Assembly: GCF_008693385.1 (NCBI RefSeq)
Contig: NZ_CP044065.1
Span: 1,736,001 to 1,800,000 of the forward strand
Source: Cupriavidus pauculus
Lineage (GTDB): Bacteria > Pseudomonadota > Gammaproteobacteria > Burkholderiales > Burkholderiaceae
Reading direction: 5' to 3'
DNA length: 64,000 nt
Positions 41,969 through 50,619 of the stretch are shown here, piece after piece. Each line of letters opens with the position of its first letter. The stretch's first letter is position 1. The translations under genes were made by a program, and so were the position numbers. The notes below the pieces were generated by a model. That model searched no databases. It had not been told where the DNA came from and worked only from the letters and a program-made list of their open reading frames with translations.

Positions 41969-42007
41969 GGCTGTCCGGCAAACGGCGTAGGCCGTTTGCC
42001 GACAGCC
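41969..42007 (+). terminator. Long hairpin after PIN-PhoH gene
   Basis: GGCTGTC-CGGCAAACGGC / GCCGTTTGCCG-ACAGCC: about 17 bp with one bulged base and a 4-base loop, six bases after the stop codon. No T-run follows, so it may protect the 3' end rather than terminate. Confidence 0.5.
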
Positions 42008-42068
42008 AGACCGGTTCAATCCGGATAGGATGCCCAAGTGTAATCAGAAAGATTCCCGGGAGGCGTCG

Positions 42069-42551
42069 ATGCACAAGCAAGAGCCGTTCAACCAGTATTT
42101 GCCTGGCAGCCGCACGCTGTTCTCGCGCAATGCGCGTTCGGCGCGGCGGCGCCGTATCGCCGTCGCGGCGGTGTTCGGCACCGTTGTGATATGCGCCCTG
42201 ACCTGGCGTCCGGCCCGCGCGGCCGACGAAATGGTGATCCGCACGATGGGTCCGGTCAGCTACGTCTGCGGCGGCGTCGCCGAGGACGAACGCGCGAAAC
42301 TGGCCGCTCAGGAGAAGAACTTCAATATGGGCATCCTGTTCACGCAGGGACCCACCGGCGAGTATCTGTCGGACGTCGACGTCAAGCTCACGATGGACGA
42401 CGGCCAGCAGGTCGCCACGTTCAAGGCAGGTGGTCCACGCTGCCTCATACGTGCGCCCGAAGGCAGTTACAATATCGAGGCCAGTTACAAGGGTCAGCCC
42501 AAGACCCTGAAGATCAGTACCGGCACCCGCAACGCCCAACTGCGCTGGTAG
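42069..42551 (+). CDS. Exported protein of unknown function
   Basis: A 160-residue protein not recognised beyond its export signal. The signal has a twin-Arg-rich n-region (ARRRR), a hydrophobic core (IAVAAVFGTVVICALTW) and a probable cleavage after ARA-A. The mature part is beta-rich (MVIRTMGPVSYVCGG, GEYLSDVDVKLTMDDG, GSYNIEASYKGQPKTLKI), suggesting a small immunoglobulin/CarboxypepD-regulatory-like domain. Cys pairs could form a disulfide. The start at 42069 has GGGAGG six bases upstream; an ATG 13 codons earlier does not. Confidence 0.75.
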   Translation: MHKQEPFNQYLPGSRTLFSRNARSARRRRIAVAAVFGTVVICALTWRPARAADEMVIRTMGPVSYVCGGVAEDERAKLAAQEKNFNMGILFTQGPTGEYLSDVDVKLTMDDGQQVATFKAGGPRCLIRAPEGSYNIEASYKGQPKTLKISTGTRNAQLRW

Positions 42552-42597
42552 CGCATTCGACGGCATCCGAGGCGTCGATGCGCGGCCGGCACCCGGA

Positions 42598-43296
42598 ATG
42601 ACGATGCCGCAGCGCCCGACGCCCTTTTCTTTCAGTTTCCGTCTGAGCTTCCCTCTCGGCAGCCGCCTGACCGTGCTTGGCATGGCGCTGCTGCTTGCCG
42701 CCTGCGCGGGCTCGCCGCCCAGCCGGCACGGCTCGACGCCGCCACGCGCGCCGGGCAAGCCCATGAACGACCCCAGCGTCGGCCTCGAGGAAATCTCGAT
42801 CCAGGCCATGTCGCTGGTCGGCACGCCCTACCGCTACGGCGGCAACACCCCCGACTCCGGATTCGACTGCAGCGGCCTCGTGCGCTACGTGGTGCAGCGC
42901 GCGGCCAGCGTGACGCTGCCGCGCACGACCGAGCAGATGGGCACGCGCGGCACTTCACTGAACCGGAGCGAAGTCGCGTCCGGCGACCTCGTGTTCTTCA
43001 ACACGACCGGCCGCGCCAATTCTCACGTGGGTATCTATGTGGGACAGAACCGCTTCGTGCACGCCCCGGCAACGGGGGGCACGGTACGGCTGGAGGATAT
43101 GGGGAAGTCGTACTGGGCAACGCGCTACAACGGCGCGCGCCGTGTGGTGGCCGCGAACAGCCTCGGGGCACCGGAGCCGGCGCCGTCCTTCCAGCCAGCC
43201 CCGCCCGTACCGGCCGCGCCTTCGGTGCCGATCGAACCGGCGCCCGCCAATGACGACGGCGACGATCCGATCGCCGCATTCGCCAACAAACGCTGA
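42598..43296 (+). CDS. NlpC/P60 (C40) cell-wall peptidase, lipoprotein
   Basis: A 232-residue predicted murein peptidase. The signal ends LLLAACAGS, a lipobox. The C40 domain follows: GTPYRYGGNTPDSGFDCSGLV (nucleophile Cys), SGDLVFFNT, SHVGIYVGQNRF-HAP (catalytic His), typical of Spr/MepS-type enzymes. The C-terminal 50 residues are Pro/Ala-rich. It probably cuts peptide crosslinks in peptidoglycan from the outer membrane side. Ribosome site is weak; an ATG two codons later is equally possible. Confidence 0.92.
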   Translation: MTMPQRPTPFSFSFRLSFPLGSRLTVLGMALLLAACAGSPPSRHGSTPPRAPGKPMNDPSVGLEEISIQAMSLVGTPYRYGGNTPDSGFDCSGLVRYVVQRAASVTLPRTTEQMGTRGTSLNRSEVASGDLVFFNTTGRANSHVGIYVGQNRFVHAPATGGTVRLEDMGKSYWATRYNGARRVVAANSLGAPEPAPSFQPAPPVPAAPSVPIEPAPANDDGDDPIAAFANKR

Positions 43297-43362
43297 GCGG
43301 CATCCGCGAGCGAATCGCGCAGGTTCAGCGGCGGGCGTATCCGGCCAGAGCGCGCAGAGCGT

Positions 43363-44373
43363 TCAGAGGATATGCTTGCCGACCCACCAGGCGATGGCGG
43401 CCATGAACGCCGACGCGGGAATGGTCAGCACCCACGCCCAGACGATATTGCCCGCCACGCCCCAGCGCACGGCCGACATCTTCTGCGCCGAACCGACGCC
43501 GACGATGGCGCCCGTGATGGTGTGGGTGGTGGACACCGGCACGCCCAGCGCCGAAGCGATAAACAGCGTCATCGCGCCACCGGTCTCCGCGCAGAAACCG
43601 CCGACGGGCTTCAGCTTGGTGATCTTCTGACCCATGGTCCGCACGATCCGCCAGCCGCCGAACAGCGTGCCCATGCCGATGGCCACGTAGCAGCTCACGA
43701 TCACCCATGCCGGCGGCTCGCCACCGCCCGCGGCCACATGGCCGCTCGCGATCAGCAGCATCCAGATGATGCCGATGGTCTTCTGCGCGTCGTTGCCGCC
43801 ATGGCCAAGGCTGTACAGCGATGCCGACACCAGCTGCAGCCGGCGGAACCAGCGGTCCACGCGCGACGGCGGCGTACGGAAGAACGTCCAGCCCACGATC
43901 ACCATCATGATCGAGCCGAGCAGGAAACCCAGCAGCGGCGAGATCAGGATGAATGCCACGGTCTTCAGCAGACCGCCACCGACCAGCGCGCCCGTGCCCG
44001 ACTTGGCCACCGCCGCGCCCACCAGGCCGCCGATCAGCGCGTGCGAGGACGACGAAGGAATGCCGTAGTACCAGGTAATCAGATTCCAGACGATGGCCCC
44101 GACCAGCGCGCCGAACACCACGTAATGGTCCACGACGTGGATGTCGATCGTGCCCGTGCCGACGGTGGCCGCCACCTTCAGATGGAAGATGAAGATCGCC
44201 ACCACATTGCACATGGCCGCCATGGCCACCGCATGGTGCGGCTTGAGCACGCCCGTGGAGACGACCGTCGCAATCGAGTTGGCCGCGTCGTGGAAGCCGT
44301 TCATGAAGTCGAACAGCAACGCGAGCACGACCAGCAGGCCGATCACCCACAAGCTCATTTGAATGGTTTGCAT
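43363..44373 (-). CDS. pit: Inorganic phosphate transporter (Pit family)
   Basis: A 336-residue membrane protein of the PiT family, which imports metal-phosphate with protons. The two family repeats show as FDFMNGFHDAANSIATVV and SLGHGGNDAQKTIG. IPSSSSHALIGGLVGA and VPVSTTHTITGAIVGVGS are the matching second halves. About ten hydrophobic segments are seen. It lies 13 bases after the DUF47 gene, its usual partner. Confidence 0.95.
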   Translation of the reverse strand: MQTIQMSLWVIGLLVVLALLFDFMNGFHDAANSIATVVSTGVLKPHHAVAMAAMCNVVAIFIFHLKVAATVGTGTIDIHVVDHYVVFGALVGAIVWNLITWYYGIPSSSSHALIGGLVGAAVAKSGTGALVGGGLLKTVAFILISPLLGFLLGSIMMVIVGWTFFRTPPSRVDRWFRRLQLVSASLYSLGHGGNDAQKTIGIIWMLLIASGHVAAGGGEPPAWVIVSCYVAIGMGTLFGGWRIVRTMGQKITKLKPVGGFCAETGGAMTLFIASALGVPVSTTHTITGAIVGVGSAQKMSAVRWGVAGNIVWAWVLTIPASAFMAAIAWWVGKHIL

Positions 44374-44386
44374 GCGGTGCCGCGCC

Positions 44387-45013
44387 TTACGCGTTTTCCA
44401 GGACGATGCCTTCGATGATGTTGGCCACGTCCTCGCACTTGTCGGTGATCGACTCCAGCTGCTCGTAGATCGCCTTCAGCTTGATCAGGCGCTTGACGTC
44501 GGTTTCCTCGCGGAACAGCTTCGACATCGCGGAACGCATCACGCGATCGGCCTCGGACTCGAGCTGATCGATCTGCTGCGCGGTCTTGAGGATCGTGCTG
44601 GCATTGCCCATGTCCTCGAGCAGCGCCACGGCGATCTTGACCTGGTCGCAGCACTGTACGCAGATCGCCGCGAGGCGGCGCGCCTCGTCGGTGATATTGG
44701 TCACGTCGTACAGCGAGATCGTCTCGGCCACGTCTTCCATCAGGTCGAGGATGTCGTCCATCGTCGTGATGAGCTTGTGGATCTCGTCCCGGTCCAGCGG
44801 CGTGATGAACGTCTTGTGCAGCAGGTCCACGGTGTCGTGGGTGATGCGGTCCGCCTTCTTCTCGGTGGCCTGCACGCGGCGCGCATGGGCTTCGGCGTTG
44901 GGCAGGTCGTTGACCAGCGCCTCGAGCTCATGGGCTGCCGTGACGGCGCAGTCCGCGTGCTGGTTGAAGTATTCGAAGAACTTGCCCTCGGTGGGCATGA
45001 ATCGACCGAACAT
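44387..45013 (-). CDS. DUF47 (PhoU-like) protein, partner of Pit
   Basis: A 208-residue all-helical cytoplasmic protein (TIGR00153, PhoU-like). MFGRFMPTEGKFFEYFNQHA, ARRVQATEKKADRITHDTVD and DDILDLMEDVAETI carry the acidic metal-binding clusters of the PhoU fold. Such proteins are encoded beside Pit and are thought to gate its activity. Start is fixed by AAGGA eight bases upstream; a longer frame has no support. Confidence 0.92.
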   Translation of the reverse strand: MFGRFMPTEGKFFEYFNQHADCAVTAAHELEALVNDLPNAEAHARRVQATEKKADRITHDTVDLLHKTFITPLDRDEIHKLITTMDDILDLMEDVAETISLYDVTNITDEARRLAAICVQCCDQVKIAVALLEDMGNASTILKTAQQIDQLESEADRVMRSAMSKLFREETDVKRLIKLKAIYEQLESITDKCEDVANIIEGIVLENA

Positions 45014-45108
45014 GAAATGTCCTTGTGCGTGCGATGGCATGACAGCCGCGCGCGGGCGGCTGTCATAAAAACGCAATATTTTACAGGTTTGAGCGGATCA
45101 GGTGTCGC

Positions 45109-46500
45109 TCATTGATCGTTATCGAAGAACGCCGGACCGCCCGAGAAGTTGTCGAACTTCGTGAATTGCCCCAGGAACGTGAGGCGCACCGTTCCGATGG
45201 GACCGTTACGCTGCTTGCCGATAATGATCTCGGCCGTACCCTTGTCCTGCGAATCGGGGTTGTAGACCTCGTCCCGGTAAATAAACAGAATCACGTCCGC
45301 ATCCTGTTCGATAGCGCCGGATTCGCGCAGGTCGGACATCACGGGACGCTTGTTCGGACGCTGTTCCAGGCTTCGGTTCAGCTGGGACAGCGCGATCACC
45401 GGACAATTCAGCTCCTTCGCGAGACCCTTGAGCGAACGCGAGATTTCCGAGATTTCGGTCGCGCGGTTCTCGCCGCCGCCCGAGCCCGACATCAGCTGGA
45501 GGTAGTCGATGATGATCAGTCCCAGCTGTCCGCACTGGCGCGCCAGCCGGCGCGAGCGCGCGCGCAACTCCATCGGGTTCAGCGCGGGCGTCTCGTCGAT
45601 AAACAGCTGCGCGTCGTTCATGCGCTGGATCGCATGGGTCAGGCGCGGCCAGTCCTCGTCTAGCAGACGGCCCGTACGCAGCCGGTGCTGGTCCAGGCGG
45701 CCCACGGAACCGAGCATACGCATGGCCAGCTGCGTGCCGGCCATTTCCATCGAGAACACCGCCACCGGCAGGCCCTGCTCCACCGCCACGTGCTCGCCGA
45801 TATTCAGCGAGAACGCGGTCTTGCCCATCGAGGGGCGGCCGGCCACGATGATCAGGTCGCCCGCCTGCATGCCGCTGGTCATGCGGTCCAGGTCGATGAA
45901 GCCCGTCGGCACCCCCGTCACATCGGACGTGGAATCGCGGTGATAGAGCTCGTCGATCCGCTCGACCACCTGCGTCAGCAGCGGCTGGATTTCCTGAAAA
46001 CCCTGCTGCCCGCGCGAGCCCTCTTCCGCGATCGCAAAGACCTTCGACTCGGCTTCGTCGAGCAGTTCGCGGACCTCGCGCCCCTTCGGCGCGAACGCGG
46101 CGGACGCGATATCGTCGGCCACGGTCACGAGCTTGCGCAGCACCGACCGCTCGCGCACGATCTCCGCATAGCGCCGGATATTCGCGGCGCTGGGCGTGTT
46201 CTGCGCCAGCGAATTCAGATAGGCCAGGCCGCCGACTTCCTCGGCCTTGCCGGCCACCTGGAGCATCTCGTAGACCGTAATCACGTCCGCGGGCTTGGTC
46301 GCGGAGATCAGGCGCGCGATGCTCTGGAAGATGACGCGATGGTCGAAACGGTAGAAGTCGGATTCCGACAGGAAGTCCGCGATGCGGTCCCATGCGGCGT
46401 TGTCCAGCAGCAGGCCACCGAGCACCGATTGTTCGGCCTCGATCGAATGCGGAGGAACCTTGAGACTGTCGAGTTGGGGGTCTGCGGCGGGCGCGTTCAT
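45109..46500 (-). CDS. dnaB: Replicative DNA helicase DnaB
   Basis: A 463-residue hexameric helicase that unwinds DNA ahead of the replication fork. The N-terminal DnaB domain begins PPHSIEAEQSVLGGLLLD. The RecA-like motor has Walker A GRPSMGKTAFSLN, Walker B LIIIDYLQLM and VIALSQLNRSLEQRPNKRP. No intein interrupts it. It is separated from rplI upstream by a strong hairpin but lies on the same strand downstream of the ribosomal protein unit. Confidence 0.98.
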   Translation of the reverse strand: MNAPAADPQLDSLKVPPHSIEAEQSVLGGLLLDNAAWDRIADFLSESDFYRFDHRVIFQSIARLISATKPADVITVYEMLQVAGKAEEVGGLAYLNSLAQNTPSAANIRRYAEIVRERSVLRKLVTVADDIASAAFAPKGREVRELLDEAESKVFAIAEEGSRGQQGFQEIQPLLTQVVERIDELYHRDSTSDVTGVPTGFIDLDRMTSGMQAGDLIIVAGRPSMGKTAFSLNIGEHVAVEQGLPVAVFSMEMAGTQLAMRMLGSVGRLDQHRLRTGRLLDEDWPRLTHAIQRMNDAQLFIDETPALNPMELRARSRRLARQCGQLGLIIIDYLQLMSGSGGGENRATEISEISRSLKGLAKELNCPVIALSQLNRSLEQRPNKRPVMSDLRESGAIEQDADVILFIYRDEVYNPDSQDKGTAEIIIGKQRNGPIGTVRLTFLGQFTKFDNFSGGPAFFDNDQ

Positions 46501-46551
46501 GGGGTGGGATTATAGCGGGCGAGCCCCGGGCGGGACCGGGACGCGCAAAAC

Positions 46552-46583
46552 AAAAAAGGCAGGGGCGTGGCCCCTGCCTTTTT
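46552..46583. terminator. Terminator of the rpsF-priB-rpsR-rplI unit
   Basis: AGGCAGGGGC / GCCCCTGCCT, 10-bp stem with a 3-base loop, flanked by A6 and T5, 44 bases after the rplI stop. It would work on both strands but serves the minus-strand ribosomal unit. Confidence 0.9.
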
Positions 46584-46626
46584 CATCGATCGGCCACGCG
46601 CGGGGCGCGGCCGAAAGCGACTGCGA

Positions 46627-47079
46627 TCAGACGTGCTCGCCGAGCACCGACACGGTCACGTCCACCACCACATCGGTGTGCAGCGCGACGGTAACGGGGT
46701 GGTCGCCCACGACCTTCAGCGGGCCGTTCGGCAGACGCACTTGCGCCTTCTCGACCTTGAAGCCCTGGGTGCCCAGTGCTTCGGCGATGTCGGCGTTGGT
46801 GACCGAACCGAACAGACGGCCGTCCACACCCGACTTCTGGGTCAGTTGAACGGTCAGGCCGTTCAGCTTTTCGCCTTCGGCTTGCGCGGCGGCCAGCTTC
46901 TCGGCAGCGGCCTTTTCCAGCTCGGCGCGCTTGGCTTCGAATTCACCGATCGCGGTCTCGGTGGCGCGGCGCGCCTTCTTCGACGGGATCAGGAAGTTAC
47001 GAGCGTAACCGTCCTTGACGCGAACGATGTCACCGAGGTTGCCCAGGTTGATGACTTTTTCCAGCAGAATGACTTGCAT
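46627..47079 (-). CDS. rplI: Ribosomal protein bL9
   Basis: A 150-residue large-subunit protein. The signature [20 protein letters not shown] is complete, with the long connecting helix ([18 protein letters not shown]) and a C-terminal domain. It is the last gene of the rpsF-priB-rpsR-rplI unit. Confidence 0.98.
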   Translation of the reverse strand: MQVILLEKVINLGNLGDIVRVKDGYARNFLIPSKKARRATETAIGEFEAKRAELEKAAAEKLAAAQAEGEKLNGLTVQLTQKSGVDGRLFGSVTNADIAEALGTQGFKVEKAQVRLPNGPLKVVGDHPVTVALHTDVVVDVTVSVLGEHV

Positions 47080-47110
47080 CGTGTATTTCTCCTTGCGGTC
47101 CTGGGGACGA

Positions 47111-47389
47111 TCAGTTCTTGTGCAGATCGGTGTACGGCATCAGCGCGAGGAAACGCGCGCGCTTGATGGCCGTGTCGAGCTGACGCTGATAGTGCGCCTT
47201 GGTACCGGTCAGACGAGCCGGCGTGATCTTGCCGTTGTCGCCGATGAAGTCCTTCAGCGTGTCCAGATCCTTGTAGTCGATCTGCTCCACACCTGCCACG
47301 GTGAAGCGGCAGAAGCGCTTGCGCTTGAACAGCGGGTTCTGTTGCTGGAAGCGCTTCTTGTTCTTGTTGTCACGTTTGACGAATGCCAT
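47111..47389 (-). CDS. rpsR: Ribosomal protein bS18
   Basis: A 92-residue small-subunit protein: [20 protein letters not shown], then [19 protein letters not shown]. The usual S18 core is preceded by a basic N-terminal extension ([18 protein letters not shown]). It begins 3 bases after priB and forms a heterodimer with bS6 in the ribosome. Confidence 0.98.
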
Positions 47390-47392
47390 GAT

Positions 47393-47707
47393 TCAATCCT
47401 TTTCGAATGCACTCTCTTCGAATGCCGTACATCCAATGATGTGAAAGACCAGCGTCTTGCTGTTGCGGTGCTTGCGCGCCAGGAACCCTTCGCAGTCGAG
47501 CAGCGTACCGAGCGCCATGCGCTCCAGTTGCCTGCCCACCGGGCCGATTCCCATCGCGGCGATCGCGAACTCCACCTGCCGCGGCGTTGCCGCTTCCACG
47601 ACCTCGCCGGCATGCTGCAGGATGCAGTTGACGACGGGGACGCCGGCTGGCGTGTAGCGCAGGACGTCGCGTTCGACGAGCGTCGCGGATAACCGGATCT
47701 GGTTCAC
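47393..47707 (-). CDS. priB: Primosomal replication protein N
   Basis: A 104-residue single-OB-fold protein starting at GTG (MNQIRLSATLVERDVLRYTP). It resembles a half-size SSB; PVVNCILQHAGEVVEA and VEFAIAAMGIGPVGRQLE match PriB. It binds single-stranded DNA and PriA during replication restart. Its place between rpsF and rpsR is the classic one. Confidence 0.95.
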   Translation of the reverse strand: MNQIRLSATLVERDVLRYTPAGVPVVNCILQHAGEVVEAATPRQVEFAIAAMGIGPVGRQLERMALGTLLDCEGFLARKHRNSKTLVFHIIGCTAFEESAFEKD

Positions 47708-47742
47708 CGCGCCCGCCCTTCCGCTGGCACCGCAGTCCGCAC

Positions 47743-48117
47743 TCAGGCGGCCTGGCCTTCCGTGGTCGTTTGCGCGGCCTTGCGGGCTTCTTCGCGCTGC
47801 ACTTCCTTCATCATCGGCGAAGGAGCGGTTTCAGCCTTCTTGGTCTGCACGATCAGGTGACGCAGCACGGCGTCGTTGAACTTGAAGGCGTGCTCGAGCT
47901 CGGCCAGGGTTTCCTTGCCGCATTCGATGTTCAGGCAAACGTAATGAGCCTTGGCCAGCTTCTGGATCATGTAGGCCATCTGACGGCGGCCCCAGTCTTC
48001 CACGCGATGGATCTGGCCGTTTTGCGAAGTCACGAGCTGCTTGTAGCGCTCGATCATCGCCGGGACTTGTTCGCTCTGGTCCGGGTGGACGATAAAGACG
48101 ATTTCGTAATGACGCAT
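47743..48117 (-). CDS. rpsF: Ribosomal protein bS6
   Basis: A 124-residue small-subunit protein, first gene of its unit: [19 protein letters not shown], then [18 protein letters not shown]. The C-terminal 25 residues are an extension rich in Glu/Ala. AGGAG precedes the start. The leader upstream may carry an S6:S18 binding hairpin. Confidence 0.98.
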   Translation of the reverse strand: MRHYEIVFIVHPDQSEQVPAMIERYKQLVTSQNGQIHRVEDWGRRQMAYMIQKLAKAHYVCLNIECGKETLAELEHAFKFNDAVLRHLIVQTKKAETAPSPMMKEVQREEARKAAQTTTEGQAA

Positions 48118-48135
48118 TGACGCTCCTTTTGGATG

Positions 48136-48180
48136 TAGCCACCCGGGCGTCACGTCCGGTGCGGCAAGGGTGGGTAGCCC
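48136..48180 (-). promoter_or_regulatory. rpsF leader hairpin, possible S6:S18 binding site
   Basis: In the rpsF 5' leader the minus strand has CCACCC pairing with GGGTGG around a GC-rich loop containing CACCGG. Leaders of this operon in many bacteria carry a hairpin bound by the S6:S18 pair for feedback. I cannot confirm the full consensus by eye. Confidence 0.4.
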
Positions 48181-48183
48181 GCG

Positions 48184-48213
48184 AGTATAGCCCGACCCTT
48201 GACATTCCTGCAA
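48184..48213 (-). promoter_or_regulatory. Probable promoter of rpsF operon
   Basis: Minus-strand TTGCAG, 18 bases, TATACT, about 67 bases before the rpsF start. It overlaps the last bases of the upstream asparaginase spacer. Confidence 0.65.
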
Positions 48214-48220
48214 GGGCCAC

Positions 48221-49219
48221 TTAATAAGCGGCCAGCCTCGCCTGGAGCCGCGCGGGATCGGCCCCAAGCGATGGATCGGCGGCCAGCAGCAACATCAACA
48301 ATACGCGCGCCTTGTACGGATTGTGGTCCAGCGCCGAGGGGAACCCGCCGACGACCGCCCGCGCCGAAGCCGGCAAAGCCACGTGCCCGGCACCCGTACG
48401 CGACGCGCGCACCACGGCCACCTCTTCCATGGCGGCGTCGGCCAGTGCGCCGCCGAGCACCTCGTGCACGGAGCCATTGCCGGCCGCGGCCACCACGATG
48501 CCGCGCACGCCGGCCGCGACGAGCGCATCCACCATGAAGCGGCTCGGCGCCGCATAGCTCGCGACGATTTCCACGAGCGGCCAGTCCGACGGCACGGGCA
48601 GGTGCGCGACGGCCGGCAGCGGCGCGCGCGCGAAGCGGACATAGTCGTCCTGCACGAAGCCGAGCGGGCCGCAGGACGCGGAGACGAACGCGTTCACGGC
48701 CGAAGTGTGCGCCTTGGCCGCATCGCGCGCCGCGTGGATCTGCTGATTGATCACCACGAGCACGCCCTTCCCGCGCGCGTCCGCATGCGCGGCCACGCGC
48801 ACGGCATCGAGCAGGTTGAGCGGCCCATCGGCCGACAGCGACGTCGAGGGGCGCATCGCCGCGGTCAATACCACCGGCACCGGGCAGGGCTGCGTCAGAT
48901 GCAGGAACATCGCCGTCTCTTCCAGCGTGTCCGTGCCGTGCGTGATGACGATGCCGGCCACGTCGGGCTGCGCCGACCAGTGCGCGATGCGCGCCGCGAG
49001 CGTCGACCACAGCGCGAACGTCATGTCCTTGCTGTCGATCTGCGCCACCTGCTCCGCCTCCACGCGCGCGACGCGCGCAAGCGTGGGGACGGCCTGCAGC
49101 AGCGTGCCCACGGGCACGGTGGCGGCCTGGTAATGCGCGCTGCTGCCGGGATTGCCCGAGGCACCGGCGATGGTGCCGCCGGTAGCGAGGACGACGATGC
49201 GGGGGAGCGTATCGGACAT
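48221..49219 (-). CDS. L-asparaginase (bacterial type)
   Basis: A 332-residue amidohydrolase converting asparagine to aspartate and ammonia. Both active-site blocks are present: [13 protein letters not shown] (Thr about 15) and [15 protein letters not shown] (Thr-Asp with Lys further on). [18 protein letters not shown] also fits. No signal peptide is visible, so it is probably cytoplasmic despite resembling type II enzymes in core sequence. It is transcribed away from lexA. Confidence 0.93.
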   Translation of the reverse strand: MSDTLPRIVVLATGGTIAGASGNPGSSAHYQAATVPVGTLLQAVPTLARVARVEAEQVAQIDSKDMTFALWSTLAARIAHWSAQPDVAGIVITHGTDTLEETAMFLHLTQPCPVPVVLTAAMRPSTSLSADGPLNLLDAVRVAAHADARGKGVLVVINQQIHAARDAAKAHTSAVNAFVSASCGPLGFVQDDYVRFARAPLPAVAHLPVPSDWPLVEIVASYAAPSRFMVDALVAAGVRGIVVAAAGNGSVHEVLGGALADAAMEEVAVVRASRTGAGHVALPASARAVVGGFPSALDHNPYKARVLLMLLLAADPSLGADPARLQARLAAY

Positions 49220-49334
49220 GAGGGCGGAATCGCGTAGGGGAATCGAGGCCGCCGATTGTAGCGGGTGCGTGAACCCAACACTGCTGGCGTCATCCCGGAG
49301 GCGCGCGAAGATTGTGCTTGCACTTCATCCGATA

Positions 49335-49350
49335 CTGTATAAAATCACAG
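49335..49350. promoter_or_regulatory. SOS box 1 (LexA site) of lexA
   Basis: CTGTATAAAATCACAG, a perfect CTGT-N8-ACAG LexA site 66 bases before the lexA start. Expected to give LexA self-repression. Confidence 0.9.
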
Positions 49351-49354
49351 CATA

Positions 49355-49370
49355 CTGTTTAAACATACAG
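49355..49370. promoter_or_regulatory. SOS box 2 (LexA site) of lexA
   Basis: CTGTTTAAACATACAG, a second CTGT-N8-ACAG site whose centre is 20 bases from the first, so two LexA dimers would bind nearly two helical turns apart on one face. Confidence 0.92.
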
Positions 49371-49415
49371 TGTCCAACGAAGAACACAGCGAAGAAGAAA
49401 GGACAAGGCAATCCG

Positions 49416-50072
49416 ATGGCAACTCTGACTCCGCGGCAGCAGCAGATCTTCGACCTGATCCGCAATACGATTCGCGGCACCGGCTTTCCGCCGACGCGCG
49501 CCGAGATCGCAGCCGAGTTTGGCTTTTCGTCGCCCAATGCCGCGGAAGAGCATCTGCGCGCGCTGGCACGCAAAGGGGTCATCGAGCTGACGCCCGGCGC
49601 GTCGCGCGGCATTCGCCTCAAGGTGGCACGTAGCGACTCGGAGATGTCCGATCAGTTTTCGCTGCCAATGTCCGGTGTGCTGCAACTGACCCTGCCGCTC
49701 GTGGGACGCGTGGCCGCAGGCAGCCCGATTCTCGCGGCCGAGCATATCGATCGGCAATATCAGGTGGACGCGTCGGTGTTCGACGAACGCCCCGATTATC
49801 TGCTGCGTGTGCGCGGCCTCAGCATGCGCGATGCCGGCATTCTCGATGGGGATCTGCTCGCCGTGAAGCGTGCGAGCGAAGCGGCCAACGGCAAGATTGT
49901 CGTGGCGCGATTAGGGGAAGACGTCACCGTGAAGCGCCTGCAGCGGCGTGGCGGCACCATCGAACTGATCGCCGAGAATCCCGATTACCCGAATATCGTG
50001 GTCGAGTCCGGCCGCGAAGAGTTTTCCCTCGAGGGCATTGCCGTGGGCCTGATCCGATCTTCCGGATTCTGA
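49416..50072 (+). CDS. lexA: SOS repressor LexA
   Basis: A 218-residue repressor. The winged helix-turn-helix reads [33 protein letters not shown]. The self-cleavage site is Ala-Gly in VGRVAAGSP. The Ser of GLSMRDAGI and the Lys of [14 protein letters not shown] form the Ser/Lys dyad, which cuts the protein when RecA filaments form. Start MATLTPRQQ is set by homology and AAGGA upstream. Two SOS boxes lie 46-81 bases upstream. Confidence 0.98.
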   Translation: MATLTPRQQQIFDLIRNTIRGTGFPPTRAEIAAEFGFSSPNAAEEHLRALARKGVIELTPGASRGIRLKVARSDSEMSDQFSLPMSGVLQLTLPLVGRVAAGSPILAAEHIDRQYQVDASVFDERPDYLLRVRGLSMRDAGILDGDLLAVKRASEAANGKIVVARLGEDVTVKRLQRRGGTIELIAENPDYPNIVVESGREEFSLEGIAVGLIRSSGF

Positions 50073-50189
50073 CCGCAGCTTCAGCGCCCTCAGTCACAGC
50101 TGTATTTGCATCGTTGTTTTGCCCTGTCGCCCCGTTCTGCCGAACGATGGGCGCGGACCCTTGCTGTCTCAAAATCACGAGGTGTAGCC

Positions 50190-50363
50190 ATGCCGCAAAT
50201 CAATACCATCGCCGCTCGTCGCCCGGTCAAGCCGGTGCCGTTTCGGCAAACCAAGGGCGTTCGCGTCTATCAGGGCGCGCAGCGTCGCACGATGGTGGGT
50301 AGCATGGCGGCCATCTGCCGAATGCTCGAGCTGGACGACCTGCCAGCCAAGCTGGCGGCCTGA
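50190..50363 (+). CDS. Small basic protein downstream of lexA, unknown
   Basis: A 57-residue, strongly basic protein (MPQINTIAARRPVKPVPFRQ start, ending LELDDLPAKLAA). GAGGT lies eight bases before the ATG. It follows lexA by 117 bases on the same strand with no terminator seen between, so it could be read with lexA in the SOS response, which is inference. A phage- or nucleic-acid-related role is possible from its charge, but no family was recognised. Confidence 0.6.
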   Translation: MPQINTIAARRPVKPVPFRQTKGVRVYQGAQRRTMVGSMAAICRMLELDDLPAKLAA

Positions 50364-50619
50364 AACGCGATTTCGTGCGCCGCACTGCACAATTTTTTTG
50401 TAAAAAATGCAGTTGCAGTCTCACAACGTGTAACTTAAGAAAACACTTAACACGGTGCTGGGTGTGATTTAATTCTCTGTAAGTGTGTTGCTAATGTGAT
50501 GTTTAGGGCATCAAACCCAAGACGAAACCAGGCGCGCACATTCTCGCGCGGCTGCGCAGAACCGGACCTTGACGACCCCGCCGAGTGCCGGTTTTTTTTC
50601 GCCTCCGTACCGCGCGATG
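50364..50619. other. Intergenic region with A/T-rich promoter-like stretch
   Basis: A 256-base gap with two A/T-rich blocks (50395-50455 and 50465-50515), including TTAACA and TTTAAT 15 bases apart. It ends in a plus-strand terminator (50561-50599). No open frame is convincing; a small RNA of about 100 bases is possible. Confidence 0.4.
50561..50599 (+). terminator. Terminator-like hairpin with T8
   Basis: ACCGG pairs with CCGGT around an inner structure, followed by eight T on the plus strand. It could end the small basic gene's transcript 200 bases after its stop, or a separate small RNA. Confidence 0.6.
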
